The notes under the pieces are model-generated. The model was not told where the DNA came from. It made no database searches and saw only the letters and a list, made by a program, of their open reading frames with translations. Of a stretch of 34,013 nt of DNA, positions 1 through 8,771 are shown piece by piece (the stretch's first letter is position 1; each line of letters starts with the position of its first letter). The DNA lies in the NCBI GenBank assembly GCA_001800245.1, contig MGVA01000027.1, positions 1 through 34,013 of the forward strand. The letters are read 5' to 3'. Source of the DNA: Elusimicrobia bacterium RIFOXYA12_FULL_51_18. GTDB lineage: Bacteria > Elusimicrobiota > Elusimicrobia > Elusimicrobiales > UBA9959. Both the position numbers and the translations under genes were made by a program.

Positions 1-125
1 AGCGGCTGCTTCGTTGCTCCTCGCTCACAGGCCGCCGGCATGCTCGTTCGTCGCGCCTCGCATCCATCTCAAATCCAAGCCTCCAACTAGGACATTACTT
101 ATGTGAGGCTCAATAAATACCGCTT

Positions 126-1526
126 TTACAGACCGCGCGCAAAATACTCAAAGGCCTTAACAAAAGGCTCCGGCGGGGCGCTGAGCACGCCCGCGCCCAC
201 CTGCCCTATCCCCGGTTTCTTATGCGCCACTCCGGTATCTATGAAAGGCAGAACGCCGCTTTCCACGACCTTCACTACGTCTATCCCGGTGGGAGTGCCG
301 CGAAAATCCAGATAAGGGATCTGGTAAACATTGTTCTCACCGGCCGTTATCTCATACATGGCCATGGTATAATTGACGGCGTCGGCCGCTTTACCTCCGA
401 CAAATTGCACGATTGCGGGCGCCGCCGCTATGGCAAAACCGCCAAGGCCGTTGGTCTCGGTTATAGCGGAGTCGCCTATATCCGGATTTGCGTCGGCCTT
501 GGTATAGCCGGCGAAAAAAAGCGCGTCGGGCACGGGCGCCGGCCCGGTGAACCACATATTTCCGGTCCCGGCCAACTGCACGCCGAACTCCGTGCCGTTC
601 CTCGCCATAACCACAACGACGGTTGAATATCTGATATCTCTGGCGGCGTCCAGACAGGCCTTGCTCAAGGCCATGGAAAGATTCAAAAAGGAATGGTCGT
701 TCTTATTTATGAATTCCAGCACGGCCGCGGCCTGCTCGGTATCCGCAGTTGTCCTTATAACGGCCGGTGCGATGGTCCGATAGAAAAGAGAGGTACCCGC
801 CCGGTTGCGGTTGTGAACCTCGTCTCCCATATGCAGGGCCTGCGCGGTGATGGATTTAAGGTCCACGCGGCCCAGCCGTTCGACCGCGCGCTTGAGCGCC
901 GGATACATGACGGTTTCCATCCATTTAAGGCGTTCTATAACCTCCGGAGAATAGGCGCCGTAACGCAGGACCTTGCCTAAACCTTCGTTCATTGTGGCAT
1001 AGGCGTAATTTCCATACTCCTCGTTCTTCACTATAAATACCGGCATGGAGGCGGAAATTACACCGGCCATCGGCCCCACGGCCGAATGTTCATGGCAGGG
1101 AGAAAATTTTATCTTGCCGGAAGCGGCCAGTTTTTCAGCGGCTTTCTCGTCGGGAGCCAGGCCCTCGTACATCAAAGCGCCCATTACGGCGCCGCGCATC
1201 GGCCCGCACATCTCCGCCCATTTTACGGGGGGGCCGGCGTGGAGCAATAAATCCTTTTTCATTCCCGGAACCACATTTATCGCCCTGTTCAATCCGACGA
1301 GGGCCGGCTTTGAGTTCAAGATCCTGGCAAGCGCTTTTTTATTGGCCGCCGCTATCGCGGACGCGTTAGCCTTTATTTTTTTCAGCAGCGACAGATCCTG
1401 GCTCAACGGCGGCTTGAATTCCACCTGCACGGTTTTTACACCCTTATCGTCCAGGCTTGTCTTGAAAGATTCCAGACCTATATTAATCGCTTTCAATTCC
1501 GATTCGAATAATGATGAGACAGCCAT
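126..1526 (-). CDS. allG: DUF1116 protein, AllG/YlbE-like subunit of a predicted oxamate carbamoyltransferase
   Basis: The 466-residue protein is recognised as a DUF1116 (YlbE/YahG) family member from its overall sequence, including the CHEHSAVGPMAG stretch near residue 140, a long GTG-rich middle and the C-terminal TGVAHKKPGIGQVGAGV segment. In E. coli the fdrA-ylbE-ylbF genes (renamed allFGH) have been reported to encode oxamate carbamoyltransferase, the last step of anaerobic allantoin use, giving carbamoyl phosphate. All three family members are adjacent here, which is the main reason for the functional call. The start is the ATG preceded by AAGGAGAT, 17 bp after the fdrA stop, so the two are surely co-transcribed. 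It is slightly longer than E. coli YlbE. Family assignment is secure; the substrate is inferred from synteny and could be another carbamoyl donor. Confidence 0.85.
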   Translation of the reverse strand: MAVSSLFESELKAINIGLESFKTSLDDKGVKTVQVEFKPPLSQDLSLLKKIKANASAIAAANKKALARILNSKPALVGLNRAINVVPGMKKDLLLHAGPPVKWAEMCGPMRGAVMGALMYEGLAPDEKAAEKLAASGKIKFSPCHEHSAVGPMAGVISASMPVFIVKNEEYGNYAYATMNEGLGKVLRYGAYSPEVIERLKWMETVMYPALKRAVERLGRVDLKSITAQALHMGDEVHNRNRAGTSLFYRTIAPAVIRTTADTEQAAAVLEFINKNDHSFLNLSMALSKACLDAARDIRYSTVVVVMARNGTEFGVQLAGTGNMWFTGPAPVPDALFFAGYTKADANPDIGDSAITETNGLGGFAIAAAPAIVQFVGGKAADAVNYTMAMYEITAGENNVYQIPYLDFRGTPTGIDVVKVVESGVLPFIDTGVAHKKPGIGQVGAGVLSAPPEPFVKAFEYFARGL

Positions 1527-1543
1527 AAAATCTCCTTTTCCCG

Positions 1544-3151
1544 TTAACGCGCAACAGGCGTCTTACGGGCGCTTTTTAACTTCCCGTGTTTTGCGGCCAG
1601 CAGCCTGACTATCGCCCCGGCCAAACGGCAGGCACTGGCGTTGGACGGCATAACAAGGACGCCTGCCTTGCTCAAGCCTTCCACCACTTTGGAACGCACC
1701 TGCGGATCGGTCTCCGTGCCGGTGACGGAAGCCGCGATGGAAAGCGTTTTATTGATCCGAAACGCCTCGCGGATAGAGGGCAAAATATCGGCGAGCGGCT
1801 GCATGTTTGCGCCATAGCCCAAAACCACGTCCAGAAGAATAACAGCCGTCTCCGGGTTCCGCGCCTCGGAAACTATAAGTTTGTTCCTGAGGGAAAAATC
1901 TATCATCGGGTGCGGGCGGCCGACAGTAAATTCGTCCTCGCCCAGATCTATAACGCAATTTTCTTTAAGCTTAAGCGAATCAGGAAGCTTGTATTTTTTA
2001 TCCAGAGGCGCGTTAGACCAGAGCGCGCCGGTAGTATCATTAAACACGATTTGGGCTTCACTCACAAAAGTCCCTCCGCTGAATAAGCCCCGCAGATATT
2101 TTTGTTTTTTAGTCTTATTCCCGGCCGCGGAGGCGGCGGCCGCCCGTACCCGGGTATTGATGTCGAAAAGCCGTTCCTTGGCCTTATGGGCATTGCCGTC
2201 CTGGGCGAGATACACGGCTTTCAGCGCGGCTTCTTCCAGGGTGCGCGCCGGATAAAAATCTTTTTTTCCGGGAAGAACCGCGTCGCCGCCAAGCATGACG
2301 GAAACCACGGGCTTGTTTATTTTTTTCACTTCGGCCAGGATCTTAACCAGCACTTCCGGGTGCGGGGGCTTTGAAACTATCAGAATGAGGGTAGTATTCT
2401 TGTCTTTCGCCAGCGCTTTTAAGCCCTGAAGCAGGGTACTGGCTCCGACTTCTTTCTTAACATCGCGCGAACCGGTGCCGATGGCCTGGGAAATGCCGGC
2501 CCCCTCATTGGAAATGAGCGTTGAAACTTCCTGAAGGCCGGTGCCTGAAGCAGCCACAATGCCTATGCCGCCCCTGTTAACGGCGTTGGCGAAGCACAGC
2601 GGCGCGCCATTTATGATGGCTGTCCCGCAGTCCGGGCCCATGAGGAGCAGGTCTTTTTTTAAAGCCGTTTTTTTAAGCTCTATCTCGGTTTCCAGCGGTA
2701 TATTGTCGGAGAACAGCATCACGTGCATATTCCGCTCAAGACAGTCCATGGCGACCTTCCCGGCGAAGCGCCCGGCCACGGAAATGACGGCCAGGTTGGC
2801 TCCGCCCAGCATTTCAACGGCGTTGCCTATCCCCTTGGCGTTCACTCCGCCGGAAGCGCCGCACTGGACCGGCCGGAACTTCCGGTTCAGAAGTTCTTCG
2901 GCTTTTTTGAGCGCCTTATCCGCGCTTTTAGGGTCCCGCGCCTTGACGGTTATGACAAGATCGTTATCCCCGGACTTATCAAGTTCGGAGTTGTAAAGCC
3001 CGGAATTTCGGACAATTCCCTTATTCTCTTTGGTGGCCATAACGATGGCGGAATCCATTATGCCGCTAACGGCGTTCAGCTCTTTGGCGGTTTTCATAAG
3101 CGATACCGAATCATGGTACGCGCCTTTTTTAACCAGACATTTTATGATCAT
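1544..3151 (-). CDS. fdrA: FdrA family protein (acyl-CoA-synthetase-like; AllF subunit)
   Basis: The 535-residue protein resembles the alpha subunit of succinyl-CoA synthetase. It has an N-terminal module, a CoA-binding-like Rossmann segment, and the GPDCGTAI and ASGTGLQEV...GTGSRDVKKEVG region typical of FdrA; E. coli FdrA is about 555 residues, so this is full length. In E. coli FdrA (AllF) works with YlbE and YlbF as an oxamate carbamoyltransferase. The start ATG has a textbook AGGAGG five bases upstream. It lies between the DUF2877 gene (72 bp upstream) and the DUF1116 gene (17 bp downstream), all on the minus strand, so a three-gene transcription unit is likely. No key region looks missing. 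The historical name reflects suppression of ftsH mutations, not a known activity here. Confidence 0.88.
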   Translation of the reverse strand: MIIKCLVKKGAYHDSVSLMKTAKELNAVSGIMDSAIVMATKENKGIVRNSGLYNSELDKSGDNDLVITVKARDPKSADKALKKAEELLNRKFRPVQCGASGGVNAKGIGNAVEMLGGANLAVISVAGRFAGKVAMDCLERNMHVMLFSDNIPLETEIELKKTALKKDLLLMGPDCGTAIINGAPLCFANAVNRGGIGIVAASGTGLQEVSTLISNEGAGISQAIGTGSRDVKKEVGASTLLQGLKALAKDKNTTLILIVSKPPHPEVLVKILAEVKKINKPVVSVMLGGDAVLPGKKDFYPARTLEEAALKAVYLAQDGNAHKAKERLFDINTRVRAAAASAAGNKTKKQKYLRGLFSGGTFVSEAQIVFNDTTGALWSNAPLDKKYKLPDSLKLKENCVIDLGEDEFTVGRPHPMIDFSLRNKLIVSEARNPETAVILLDVVLGYGANMQPLADILPSIREAFRINKTLSIAASVTGTETDPQVRSKVVEGLSKAGVLVMPSNASACRLAGAIVRLLAAKHGKLKSARKTPVAR

Positions 3152-3223
3152 AAAGCCTCCTAACGTAAGGGGTGCCGGCGTTTATGTCGTTGTAACGCAA
3201 ACACCCCGGGAAACTCATACGAC

Positions 3224-4051
3224 TTAAGATCTTTTCAGCGCCGCTTCACACCCGTAGATCAGCCCGGCGCAGAAGTCGGCTCCCGAGGTATGGCCGTTCT
3301 TAAGCGCGGCTTTCGCGGCCAGGGTCAGACGTTTTTCGTCGAAGCCGGCCAGCGCGGCCAGAAGTTTCCGGGTTTTCTCGTTAACGCGCCCGTTATACGC
3401 GCAATAGGTGAATGAGTTGGCAAGAAGGTTCCCGGTAAGCGCGTTATCATAAACCGCATCCTTGATGGCGCCCAAATCGACAGGCAGGTTGACTTCCACG
3501 AAACTTAAGCCGGTCAGGTAGCCGCACAGGAAATCGTCTCCGGAGGGGGTAAGGCCGAAACCCAGGCCGCGCAAAGACCGCGCGCCATCGGCATAGTCTC
3601 CGGAGTCAAGGAGGCGAACGGCTTTCTTCATGCTTTCAAGCATCGTCCGCTCAAAAATACTTTTAAAAACGCCCCGCGCGGAAAAAGAGAATAGAAAACA
3701 CATGCTTTTTGGCGGCGCATACTTTCCTAAAAAATCTTTAAGGGAACAAATGTTTTCCTTAAACAATCCCGGATCCATGGGAAGTTGCGGCACAGAGGAA
3801 TCGTAATTCCTCTCCGGGTCTATCTCCAGGGAATTCTCATCCACGTAAAGCTTAAATTTGGTGACCTTTAAGCGGCGCGCCCCGTGCGGAAGGTGCTTCA
3901 TTACCACATTCATCGGACCATTGCCGGTCTTACGGTTGACGAGCGAGACAACAAACCCCCTGCGCACCCTGAAATTGATCGCGTTCTCAAAGGCAGAATG
4001 CAGTTCAAATATTCCCCTGGGGATCCGGTCTCCGTAACCTAGTATTTCCAT
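3224..4051 (-). CDS. allH: DUF2877 protein, AllH/YlbF-like subunit
   Basis: A DUF2877 protein of 275 residues with the family hallmark GFGLTPSGDDFLCG at about residues 164-177 and a C-terminal GHTSGADFCAGL segment. In E. coli the DUF2877 member (YlbF, AllH) completes the FdrA/YlbE oxamate carbamoyltransferase. I chose the ATG at 4051, preceded by GAGGGTGA. The reading frame stays open to a TTG at 4138, but that extension would run through a 10-bp inverted repeat and overlap the nitrilase stop, and its sequence does not look like this family. The chosen start leaves 73 bp to the upstream nitrilase gene and 72 bp to fdrA. Family membership is clear; the reaction is inferred from the trio. Confidence 0.82.
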   Translation of the reverse strand: MEILGYGDRIPRGIFELHSAFENAINFRVRRGFVVSLVNRKTGNGPMNVVMKHLPHGARRLKVTKFKLYVDENSLEIDPERNYDSSVPQLPMDPGLFKENICSLKDFLGKYAPPKSMCFLFSFSARGVFKSIFERTMLESMKKAVRLLDSGDYADGARSLRGLGFGLTPSGDDFLCGYLTGLSFVEVNLPVDLGAIKDAVYDNALTGNLLANSFTYCAYNGRVNEKTRKLLAALAGFDEKRLTLAAKAALKNGHTSGADFCAGLIYGCEAALKRS

Positions 4052-4081
4052 AAAATCACCCTCTGGTAAAGTCCGGCCCAT

Positions 4082-4113
4082 GTCACAGGTCAAAAAGACA
4101 GGGGACCTGTGAC
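4082..4113. repeat. 10-bp inverted repeat (hairpin) between nitrilase and DUF2877 genes
   Basis: GTCACAGGTC at 4082-4091 is exactly complementary to GACCTGTGAC at 4104-4113, with a 12-base loop containing AAAAAGACAGGGG. It fills most of the 73-bp gap. There is no U-tract in either direction strong enough for a terminator. It could be a REP-like element or an RNA processing hairpin that adjusts expression of the two flanking genes. Confidence 0.6.
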
Positions 4114-4124
4114 TCGCAAAATCC

Positions 4125-4886
4125 CTACTGCCAGTCAAGATTCTTACGTTCCTGAAGGAACGGGAATCTTTCCCTAGTTTTCGCGACGGTTTCCTTCGCG
4201 ACCTCTATTTCGGAAACAAAAAGACCTTCGGCGGTTCCAGCATCCAGCACAACTTTCCCCATCGGATCGAAACACATCGAGTTGCCGGAATACTCCAACC
4301 GGCCCTCAAAGCCCAGGCGGTCCACGCCAACGCAATAGGCCTGGTTTTCCACGGCTCTGGCGCGCAACAGCGTCATCCAATGCTCCGCGCGGCGCATGGG
4401 CCAGGCCGCGATAACCACATACAAGTCCACTTTTTCGGCCGGCTTCCAGAAAAGATAAGGGAATCGCAAATCGAAGCATACGGCGGGCATGACCCTCAGT
4501 CCCTCCAGTTCGAAGATCTCCTGCTTTGAACCGGTTTTATACTCTTTATCCTCTCCGCCGAAAGCGTAAAGGTGGATCTTGGAATAGGCGTTCATCCGAT
4601 CGCCATGCCTGTTTATGGATATAAGATTATTAAAACCGTCTTCCACTCCGCCGTAAGAGATATTTATATTATTCCTTTGGGCAAGATCGCGGAAAAACTG
4701 CCTGTCGGAGTCGTTCAATTCCGCGGCGGCCGTATTCATAGTGAAACCGCTTAAGGTCATCTCTGAAAATATAAGCCAGTCAATTTCTTTTTTACGCGGG
4801 CAGGCTTCGAACAGTTCCGTTATCCTCTTTTTATTCGCTTCTTTGTCTTCCCACTTGATGTCATATTGGCAGACCGCGAGTTTCAT
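4125..4886 (-). CDS. Carbon-nitrogen hydrolase (nitrilase superfamily, omega-amidase-like)
   Basis: The 253-residue protein is a complete nitrilase-superfamily amidase. The catalytic Glu-Lys-Cys triad is visible as E42 (FSEMTLSGF), K103 (YSKIHLY) and C137 (PAVCFDLRFP). The sequence around the cysteine and the size fit the omega-amidase/YafV-like branch, which hydrolyses omega-amides such as alpha-ketoglutaramate, rather than true nitrilases. The start ATG follows AAGGAGTGA at good spacing. It is the first gene after a 255-bp gap behind the molybdenum hydroxylase large subunit and precedes the DUF2877-fdrA-DUF1116 genes on the same strand. In this context it probably removes ammonia from, or cleaves, an amide formed during N-heterocycle or ureide breakdown. 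The exact substrate cannot be read from the sequence. Confidence 0.85.
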   Translation of the reverse strand: MKLAVCQYDIKWEDKEANKKRITELFEACPRKKEIDWLIFSEMTLSGFTMNTAAAELNDSDRQFFRDLAQRNNINISYGGVEDGFNNLISINRHGDRMNAYSKIHLYAFGGEDKEYKTGSKQEIFELEGLRVMPAVCFDLRFPYLFWKPAEKVDLYVVIAAWPMRRAEHWMTLLRARAVENQAYCVGVDRLGFEGRLEYSGNSMCFDPMGKVVLDAGTAEGLFVSEIEVAKETVAKTRERFPFLQERKNLDWQ

Positions 4887-4912
4887 AAGTCACTCCTTGC
4901 AAATATTAACCT

Positions 4913-4934
4913 GAAAAATTCAGTTGAATTTTTC
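4913..4934. promoter_or_regulatory. 22-bp palindrome upstream of the nitrilase gene, possible operator
   Basis: GAAAAATTCA at 4913-4922 and TGAATTTTTC at 4925-4934 are exact complements separated by GT, giving an AT-rich palindrome centred about 38 bp before the nitrilase ATG. In the minus-strand direction a TAATAT sequence follows it closely, so a promoter-overlapping operator is possible. The rest of the 4887-5141 gap holds two further 9-bp inverted repeats: TCGAAAACC with GGTTTTCGA, and GAATCCTGC with GCAGGATTC. There is no gene in it. Confidence 0.4.
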
Positions 4935-5141
4935 CCTTCGCGGAGCTCAGGTGCGCTTCGCGCGGCATACACCCTCGAAAACCTGGCGCGCATTGCGCTT
5001 GGTTTTCGACCCGCTGCTGCGGGGAATCCTGCGTTTTCTGTTCACCTGATCTTCAAATGGAAACCAAGTTGAACTGCAGGATTCGGGTTAAAACCACCTT
5101 TTTTGCGGCCAGGCCGCCCCAGGAGCCCGCAGCCGCCCGCT

Positions 5142-7541
5142 TCACTTCTTTGCGGCCTTAAATGCCAAAGCTACTTTTTCTTTTGTAACCGGCATGGACT
5201 TTATACGCACGCCAAGGGCGTCTTCCACGGCATTGGCGATGAGCGGAGCCGCCGGGATCATTGTGTGTTCGCCCACGCCTCTCGCGCCGTACGGACCGTC
5301 GGGCTGGGCCACTTCCACGATAATGGGCACCACTTCCTCAGGCATATCTTTCGCGGTGGGAATTTTATAGTCCGAAAAATTAGCGTTCAACAACCTGCCT
5401 TTATCGCTGAAACGCATATCCTCATATAATACCGTGGCAAACCCCTGCAGCAGGCCGCCCACTATCTGGCCCCGGACCAGGTCCGGATTTATGGCCTTGC
5501 CGCAATCCACCGCCAACACGGCTTTTTTGATCTTCATCTTGCCGGTTTCGTTATCTACTTCGAGTATTATACCGGCCGCGCCGGTAGTGTAGTGGACATT
5601 GGGATGCCCTCCCTGTCCGGTTTCAGGATCACCGATGGCGGAGGCAAACTCGGGCATGAACATGCCGGAACCCATTATGGGACCGCCCTTAAAAGTATGA
5701 TCCTCCGCCTGGATGCCATTGATGACGAAATCCCGCAGGCGCAGCTCAAAGTCCGGTTTGGTGCGGCACTTCACCTTCTCTTCGGAAAGGTAAAGCGTGG
5801 ATTTGTCCAGACAATACACACGCTGGACCAGGTCGAATATTTTTTCTCGCGCTTCCATAGCCGCGCGTTTAACGGCGTTGCCGCAGCCCCATGTCACGTG
5901 CGAACCTACAGTCTGCCACTCGTAGGGGTTGCGGTCCGTATCCGGCGTTTCCACGCGGATCTTGGTCACCGGCACGCTGAGCACTTCGGAGGCGATCTGC
6001 GCCATTACGGTAAGCAGCCCCTGGCCTATCTCCATGCCGGAGACGAGGATATTTATACTGGCGTCCTCGTTGAATTTAAGGAACGCGCTTGAAGCGGCGT
6101 TAGGCGGCATAGCGGGGGATTTCCAGAAGCAGACCAGGCTCTTGCCTATGGCCTTATTCGGATCTTTGGATTTTTCTTTAACGCCCCAGCGGATCTCTTT
6201 CTCAACTTTCTCTATGGCTTCCTTTATCCCGTTGGGGTTCATCTGCGCGCCGTAAGGCAGAATATCTCCCTCTTTGATGGCGTTCTTCTTACGGAAAGCC
6301 ACAGGATCCATGCCCAGTTTATTGGCCATGCGGGTTATATGCGATTCCAGTCCGAAAAGGAACTCGGAATAGCCGAAGCCGCGGTATGGGCCGCCGGGAG
6401 GAAGGTTGGTGTAAATACACATGGAGTCTATACTGAGGTTGTCCACCTTGTAGGGGCCGCTGGCCGAGAGACCGGCGGCGTTGACCACATTAGCCCCGTA
6501 CTCCACATAAGCGCCGGCATCCCAGTAAAGCTTGAAGTCGAGCGCGGTAATGCGTCCGTCTTTCCTGACGCCCATTTTAATTTTGGCGGTAACGCCCTGA
6601 CGCTGGTAGGTATTGTAAAATTCCTGCGCGCGGGACCAGAGCACTTTCACGGGCCGGCCCTGCACTGACATGGCCAGGGCGGCGCCTATTATTTCCATGC
6701 TCACGCCTGCCTTGCCGCCGAAGCCGCCGCCGATATACGTACTTATTACACGTACGTCTTTGTGGCTTATACCGAAGGGCTCAAGAGCCTGGGCAAAAAC
6801 GTTGCGCTGGGTGAAGGGGGACTGGGAAGAGGTCCACATGGTAAGACGGCCGGATTCGTCGTAGAGGCCTATAACGGAATGGGGCTCTATGGCGCAATGG
6901 GCGTAGCGAGGGACATAATAAGTATCCTCCATAACCAGGTAGGCCTCTTTGAAGCCTTTTGCAAGGTCGCCCTTGCGGGTTTTGCGCCAATGGGCGATAT
7001 TGGTGTCCGGTTTTGGGAAGAACCAGGGTACATGGCGGTAGCTCTTCAAATCGGGATGGACCAAAGTGGAATTTTTTTCGAGAGCCTTTACCGGGTCCAG
7101 CACGGGGGGGAGTTCTTCATATTTTACTTCCACTAGAGCGGCGCCGCGCAGGGCTGTTTTGGGGTCGGTGGCGACTACCGCGGCCACCTGCTCTCCTACG
7201 AAACGCACGGTGTCGGTGGCAAAAACGTACCGGTCGGTCATGTAGAGGCCGAACTTGTGCGTAAAGCTGCGGCCGGTGACGACTTTTACGACGCCGTGGA
7301 GTTTCTCCGCCTTGGAGGTGTCAATGGATCTTATTTTAGCGTGGGCAAACGGGCTTTCCACTACGGCGGCATAAAGCAGGCCGGGGCCGAATTCCAGATC
7401 GTCGGTGTACTTAGCCGCGCCCTTTATCTTCTCCCACCCGTCCACCCGCAGGACGCTTTTGCCTACGACATCCAGCTCCTCGCCGGCTGTTTTAGATTTC
7501 ACGCCCTTCTTAGTTTTGGCTATAAGTTTCTGTAAGTCCAT
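5142..7541 (-). CDS. Xanthine-dehydrogenase family molybdopterin-binding (large) subunit
   Basis: This 799-residue protein is the catalytic subunit of a three-subunit molybdenum hydroxylase. The N-terminal domain (about residues 25-140) is the a/b hammerhead. The Mo-cofactor domains follow, with GGGFGGK near residue 280, PYRGFG near 385, SGMEIGQGLLTVMAQ and the C-terminal GARGVGEHTM that carries the catalytic glutamate. Such enzymes hydroxylate purines, other N-heterocycles or aldehydes using water and pass electrons through 2Fe-2S centres to FAD. The FAD and FeS subunit genes are on the same strand but 3.2 kb upstream, past an inserted gene island. The ATG is preceded by GAGAGGGAA. Substrate class is unclear; PYRGFGYSEF is not the usual xanthine dehydrogenase wording, so I would not call it xanthine dehydrogenase proper. 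Confidence 0.9.
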   Translation of the reverse strand: MDLQKLIAKTKKGVKSKTAGEELDVVGKSVLRVDGWEKIKGAAKYTDDLEFGPGLLYAAVVESPFAHAKIRSIDTSKAEKLHGVVKVVTGRSFTHKFGLYMTDRYVFATDTVRFVGEQVAAVVATDPKTALRGAALVEVKYEELPPVLDPVKALEKNSTLVHPDLKSYRHVPWFFPKPDTNIAHWRKTRKGDLAKGFKEAYLVMEDTYYVPRYAHCAIEPHSVIGLYDESGRLTMWTSSQSPFTQRNVFAQALEPFGISHKDVRVISTYIGGGFGGKAGVSMEIIGAALAMSVQGRPVKVLWSRAQEFYNTYQRQGVTAKIKMGVRKDGRITALDFKLYWDAGAYVEYGANVVNAAGLSASGPYKVDNLSIDSMCIYTNLPPGGPYRGFGYSEFLFGLESHITRMANKLGMDPVAFRKKNAIKEGDILPYGAQMNPNGIKEAIEKVEKEIRWGVKEKSKDPNKAIGKSLVCFWKSPAMPPNAASSAFLKFNEDASINILVSGMEIGQGLLTVMAQIASEVLSVPVTKIRVETPDTDRNPYEWQTVGSHVTWGCGNAVKRAAMEAREKIFDLVQRVYCLDKSTLYLSEEKVKCRTKPDFELRLRDFVINGIQAEDHTFKGGPIMGSGMFMPEFASAIGDPETGQGGHPNVHYTTGAAGIILEVDNETGKMKIKKAVLAVDCGKAINPDLVRGQIVGGLLQGFATVLYEDMRFSDKGRLLNANFSDYKIPTAKDMPEEVVPIIVEVAQPDGPYGARGVGEHTMIPAAPLIANAVEDALGVRIKSMPVTKEKVALAFKAAKK

Positions 7542-7590
7542 ATTTCCCTCTCAAGTTGTATACTGCAATCTTATTTCCGGAAAATCCACT

Positions 7591-7802
7591 GTTCCTGGGA
7601 GTCGCCGGCAAATTTCCCGCGCGCTCCGAGACCAGGTTTTATACAGAGGAAGCCTGGGGTCTTCCGCCGGCTGCGGAACTCGGCCCGCACACAGTGCGGG
7701 CCTCAAACATTCCTCGCCGTCGCTAATGAGAGCGATGCGCTCCAGACCCCAGGCTTAAAACCCTAAAGGGAGCGCGCGGGAAACCCGCCGGCGACTCGGG
7801 AA
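7591..7802. repeat. Palindromic repeat element, copy A (about 210 bp)
   Basis: The outer arms are near-complementary: about 7599-7627 (GTCGCCGGC ... TTTCCCGCGCGCTCC) pairs with about 7769-7797. Inside are the family-specific stretches GTCTTCCGCCGGCTGCGGAAC and CTCGCCGTCGCTAATGAGAGCGATGCGCTCCAG. The same architecture, in the opposite orientation and with diverged arms, occurs at 9613-9813. It fills the gap between the nucleotidyltransferase gene stop and the molybdenum hydroxylase large subunit start. There is no credible gene in it. It looks like a short non-autonomous mobile or BIME-like element. Confidence 0.65.
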
Positions 7803-7819
7803 CACAAGGATATTGGGCT

Positions 7820-8596
7820 CTACCCCATATCCAAGGGCGTCTTGATTTTCCATCCGTCTATTTTAAAACCGCCCATCCTGGCAAAAACGTGATTTATCAA
7901 CCGACTATATGCCGACATCATGGCGGCATTAGTCCCGGCAACAGCCGTTTTCACATATAGCTCCGCGAATTGTCTGTCCGGGAATGCGGACATATGATAT
8001 TTTTCCAGGTCACGCCCCTTGAGGAATTGCAGAATTTTATCGGGTGGTACGTTTCCATACCTGACAAACCTGCTATAAATATCAAAAATTATTGGGAGAT
8101 TAGAATAACATAGGAAGGCGAAATCTTCCATACGGGTTTCATAAACATCTTCCAAATTATCCGAAATATCCCACAGTTGATATTTAGACAGCTCGCAAAA
8201 CCGGGCGGACGGTTTAATGAATTTTTTTGAAAGCCATTTATTCGCCTCTTTTTTTATTTTTTTAAGGCGACCATTTTTATCGCACACGATCTTTCCTGTG
8301 ACGAACATGTGAGCCGTACGTTTATCATGGGCTTTGTGCTCGTCCATGAAGTAGCGCATTATCTGCTGCGGAGAATTAGCAAAGTATTCAAATAAAAATC
8401 CGTCAATGATTTTATTTCCGCGGGCGCGCCATCCAACATTATCTCGCAGAACTATGCAAACGTCAATATCGGAATGCTTGGACGGGTTGCCGGTAATATA
8501 ACTGCCGCAAATAAGAATACCGGAAACATCTTTACGCACCAGCCATTTAGCTGTAAACTTTTGAGTCGCTGATCTCCAATCGTTCATTTTCCCCAT
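7820..8596 (-). CDS. Nucleotidyltransferase-domain protein (MNT-like)
   Basis: The 258-residue protein begins with a polymerase-beta-type nucleotidyltransferase core: G31-S32 in CGSYITGN, then D43 and D45 in HSDIDVCIVL, the classic GS-x10-DxD metal-binding signature. The remaining 200 residues are mainly helical with no domain I recognise. They may be a fused substrate- or HEPN-like helical region. Such proteins range from antibiotic or tRNA nucleotidyltransferases to MNT antitoxins. Two start codons are possible, ATG 8596 and ATG 8587; neither has an ideal ribosome site, and an ATTAAGCTTAAT palindrome sits directly upstream (8599-8610). It belongs to the repeat-punctuated island inside the molybdenum hydroxylase cluster and is unlikely to take part in that pathway. 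Substrate unknown. Confidence 0.75.
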   Translation of the reverse strand: MGKMNDWRSATQKFTAKWLVRKDVSGILICGSYITGNPSKHSDIDVCIVLRDNVGWRARGNKIIDGFLFEYFANSPQQIMRYFMDEHKAHDKRTAHMFVTGKIVCDKNGRLKKIKKEANKWLSKKFIKPSARFCELSKYQLWDISDNLEDVYETRMEDFAFLCYSNLPIIFDIYSRFVRYGNVPPDKILQFLKGRDLEKYHMSAFPDRQFAELYVKTAVAGTNAAMMSAYSRLINHVFARMGGFKIDGWKIKTPLDMG

Positions 8597-8646
8597 TGAT
8601 TAAGCTTAATTTTGAGCCTCGCAATGTGTGCCAGGCTAGCTTGTAT

Positions 8647-8766
8647 GCCGGCGGAAGACACCGGTCTTCTTCTCCATAAAACCCGATCCCGGAGCGCACA
8701 GGCAATTCTCCCTCACCTGGCGACAGGACCCGTATAAAGATCAAAACAAATAAAAATCCGCCTGTT
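8647..8766. repeat. Palindromic repeat element, copy C (right half only)
   Basis: This 120-bp stretch matches 9742-9860 closely through GCCGGCGGAAGACACCGG, CTTCTTCTCCATAAA, GGAGCGCACAGG and the end AATAAAAATCCGCCTGTT. The left half found in copy B is absent, so this is a truncated copy. Homology ends just beyond the stop codon of the gene on the right: both copies have a TAA stop within a few bases of the element end. Confidence 0.75.
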
Positions 8767-8771
8767 ACCTT

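Noticed and set aside
1-125. Possible repeat or end of a gene at the left edge
   Set aside because: The stretch has a TCGTTCGTCGCGCC-type composition seen in short repeats, but there is no second copy in the window and no supported gene, so nothing is called.
4052-4138. TTG start giving DUF2877 a 29-residue extension
   Set aside because: It overlaps the nitrilase stop and runs through an inverted repeat, while ATG 4051 has a good ribosome site.
5142-7541. Naming the Mo subunit xanthine dehydrogenase (xdhA)
   Set aside because: Family is certain, but substrate-determining positions cannot be judged by eye, and the neighbours do not single out xanthine.
8547-8744. 65-codon open frame across repeat copy C
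   Set aside because: It is repeat-derived; the same peptide fragments appear from copy B. No ribosome site.
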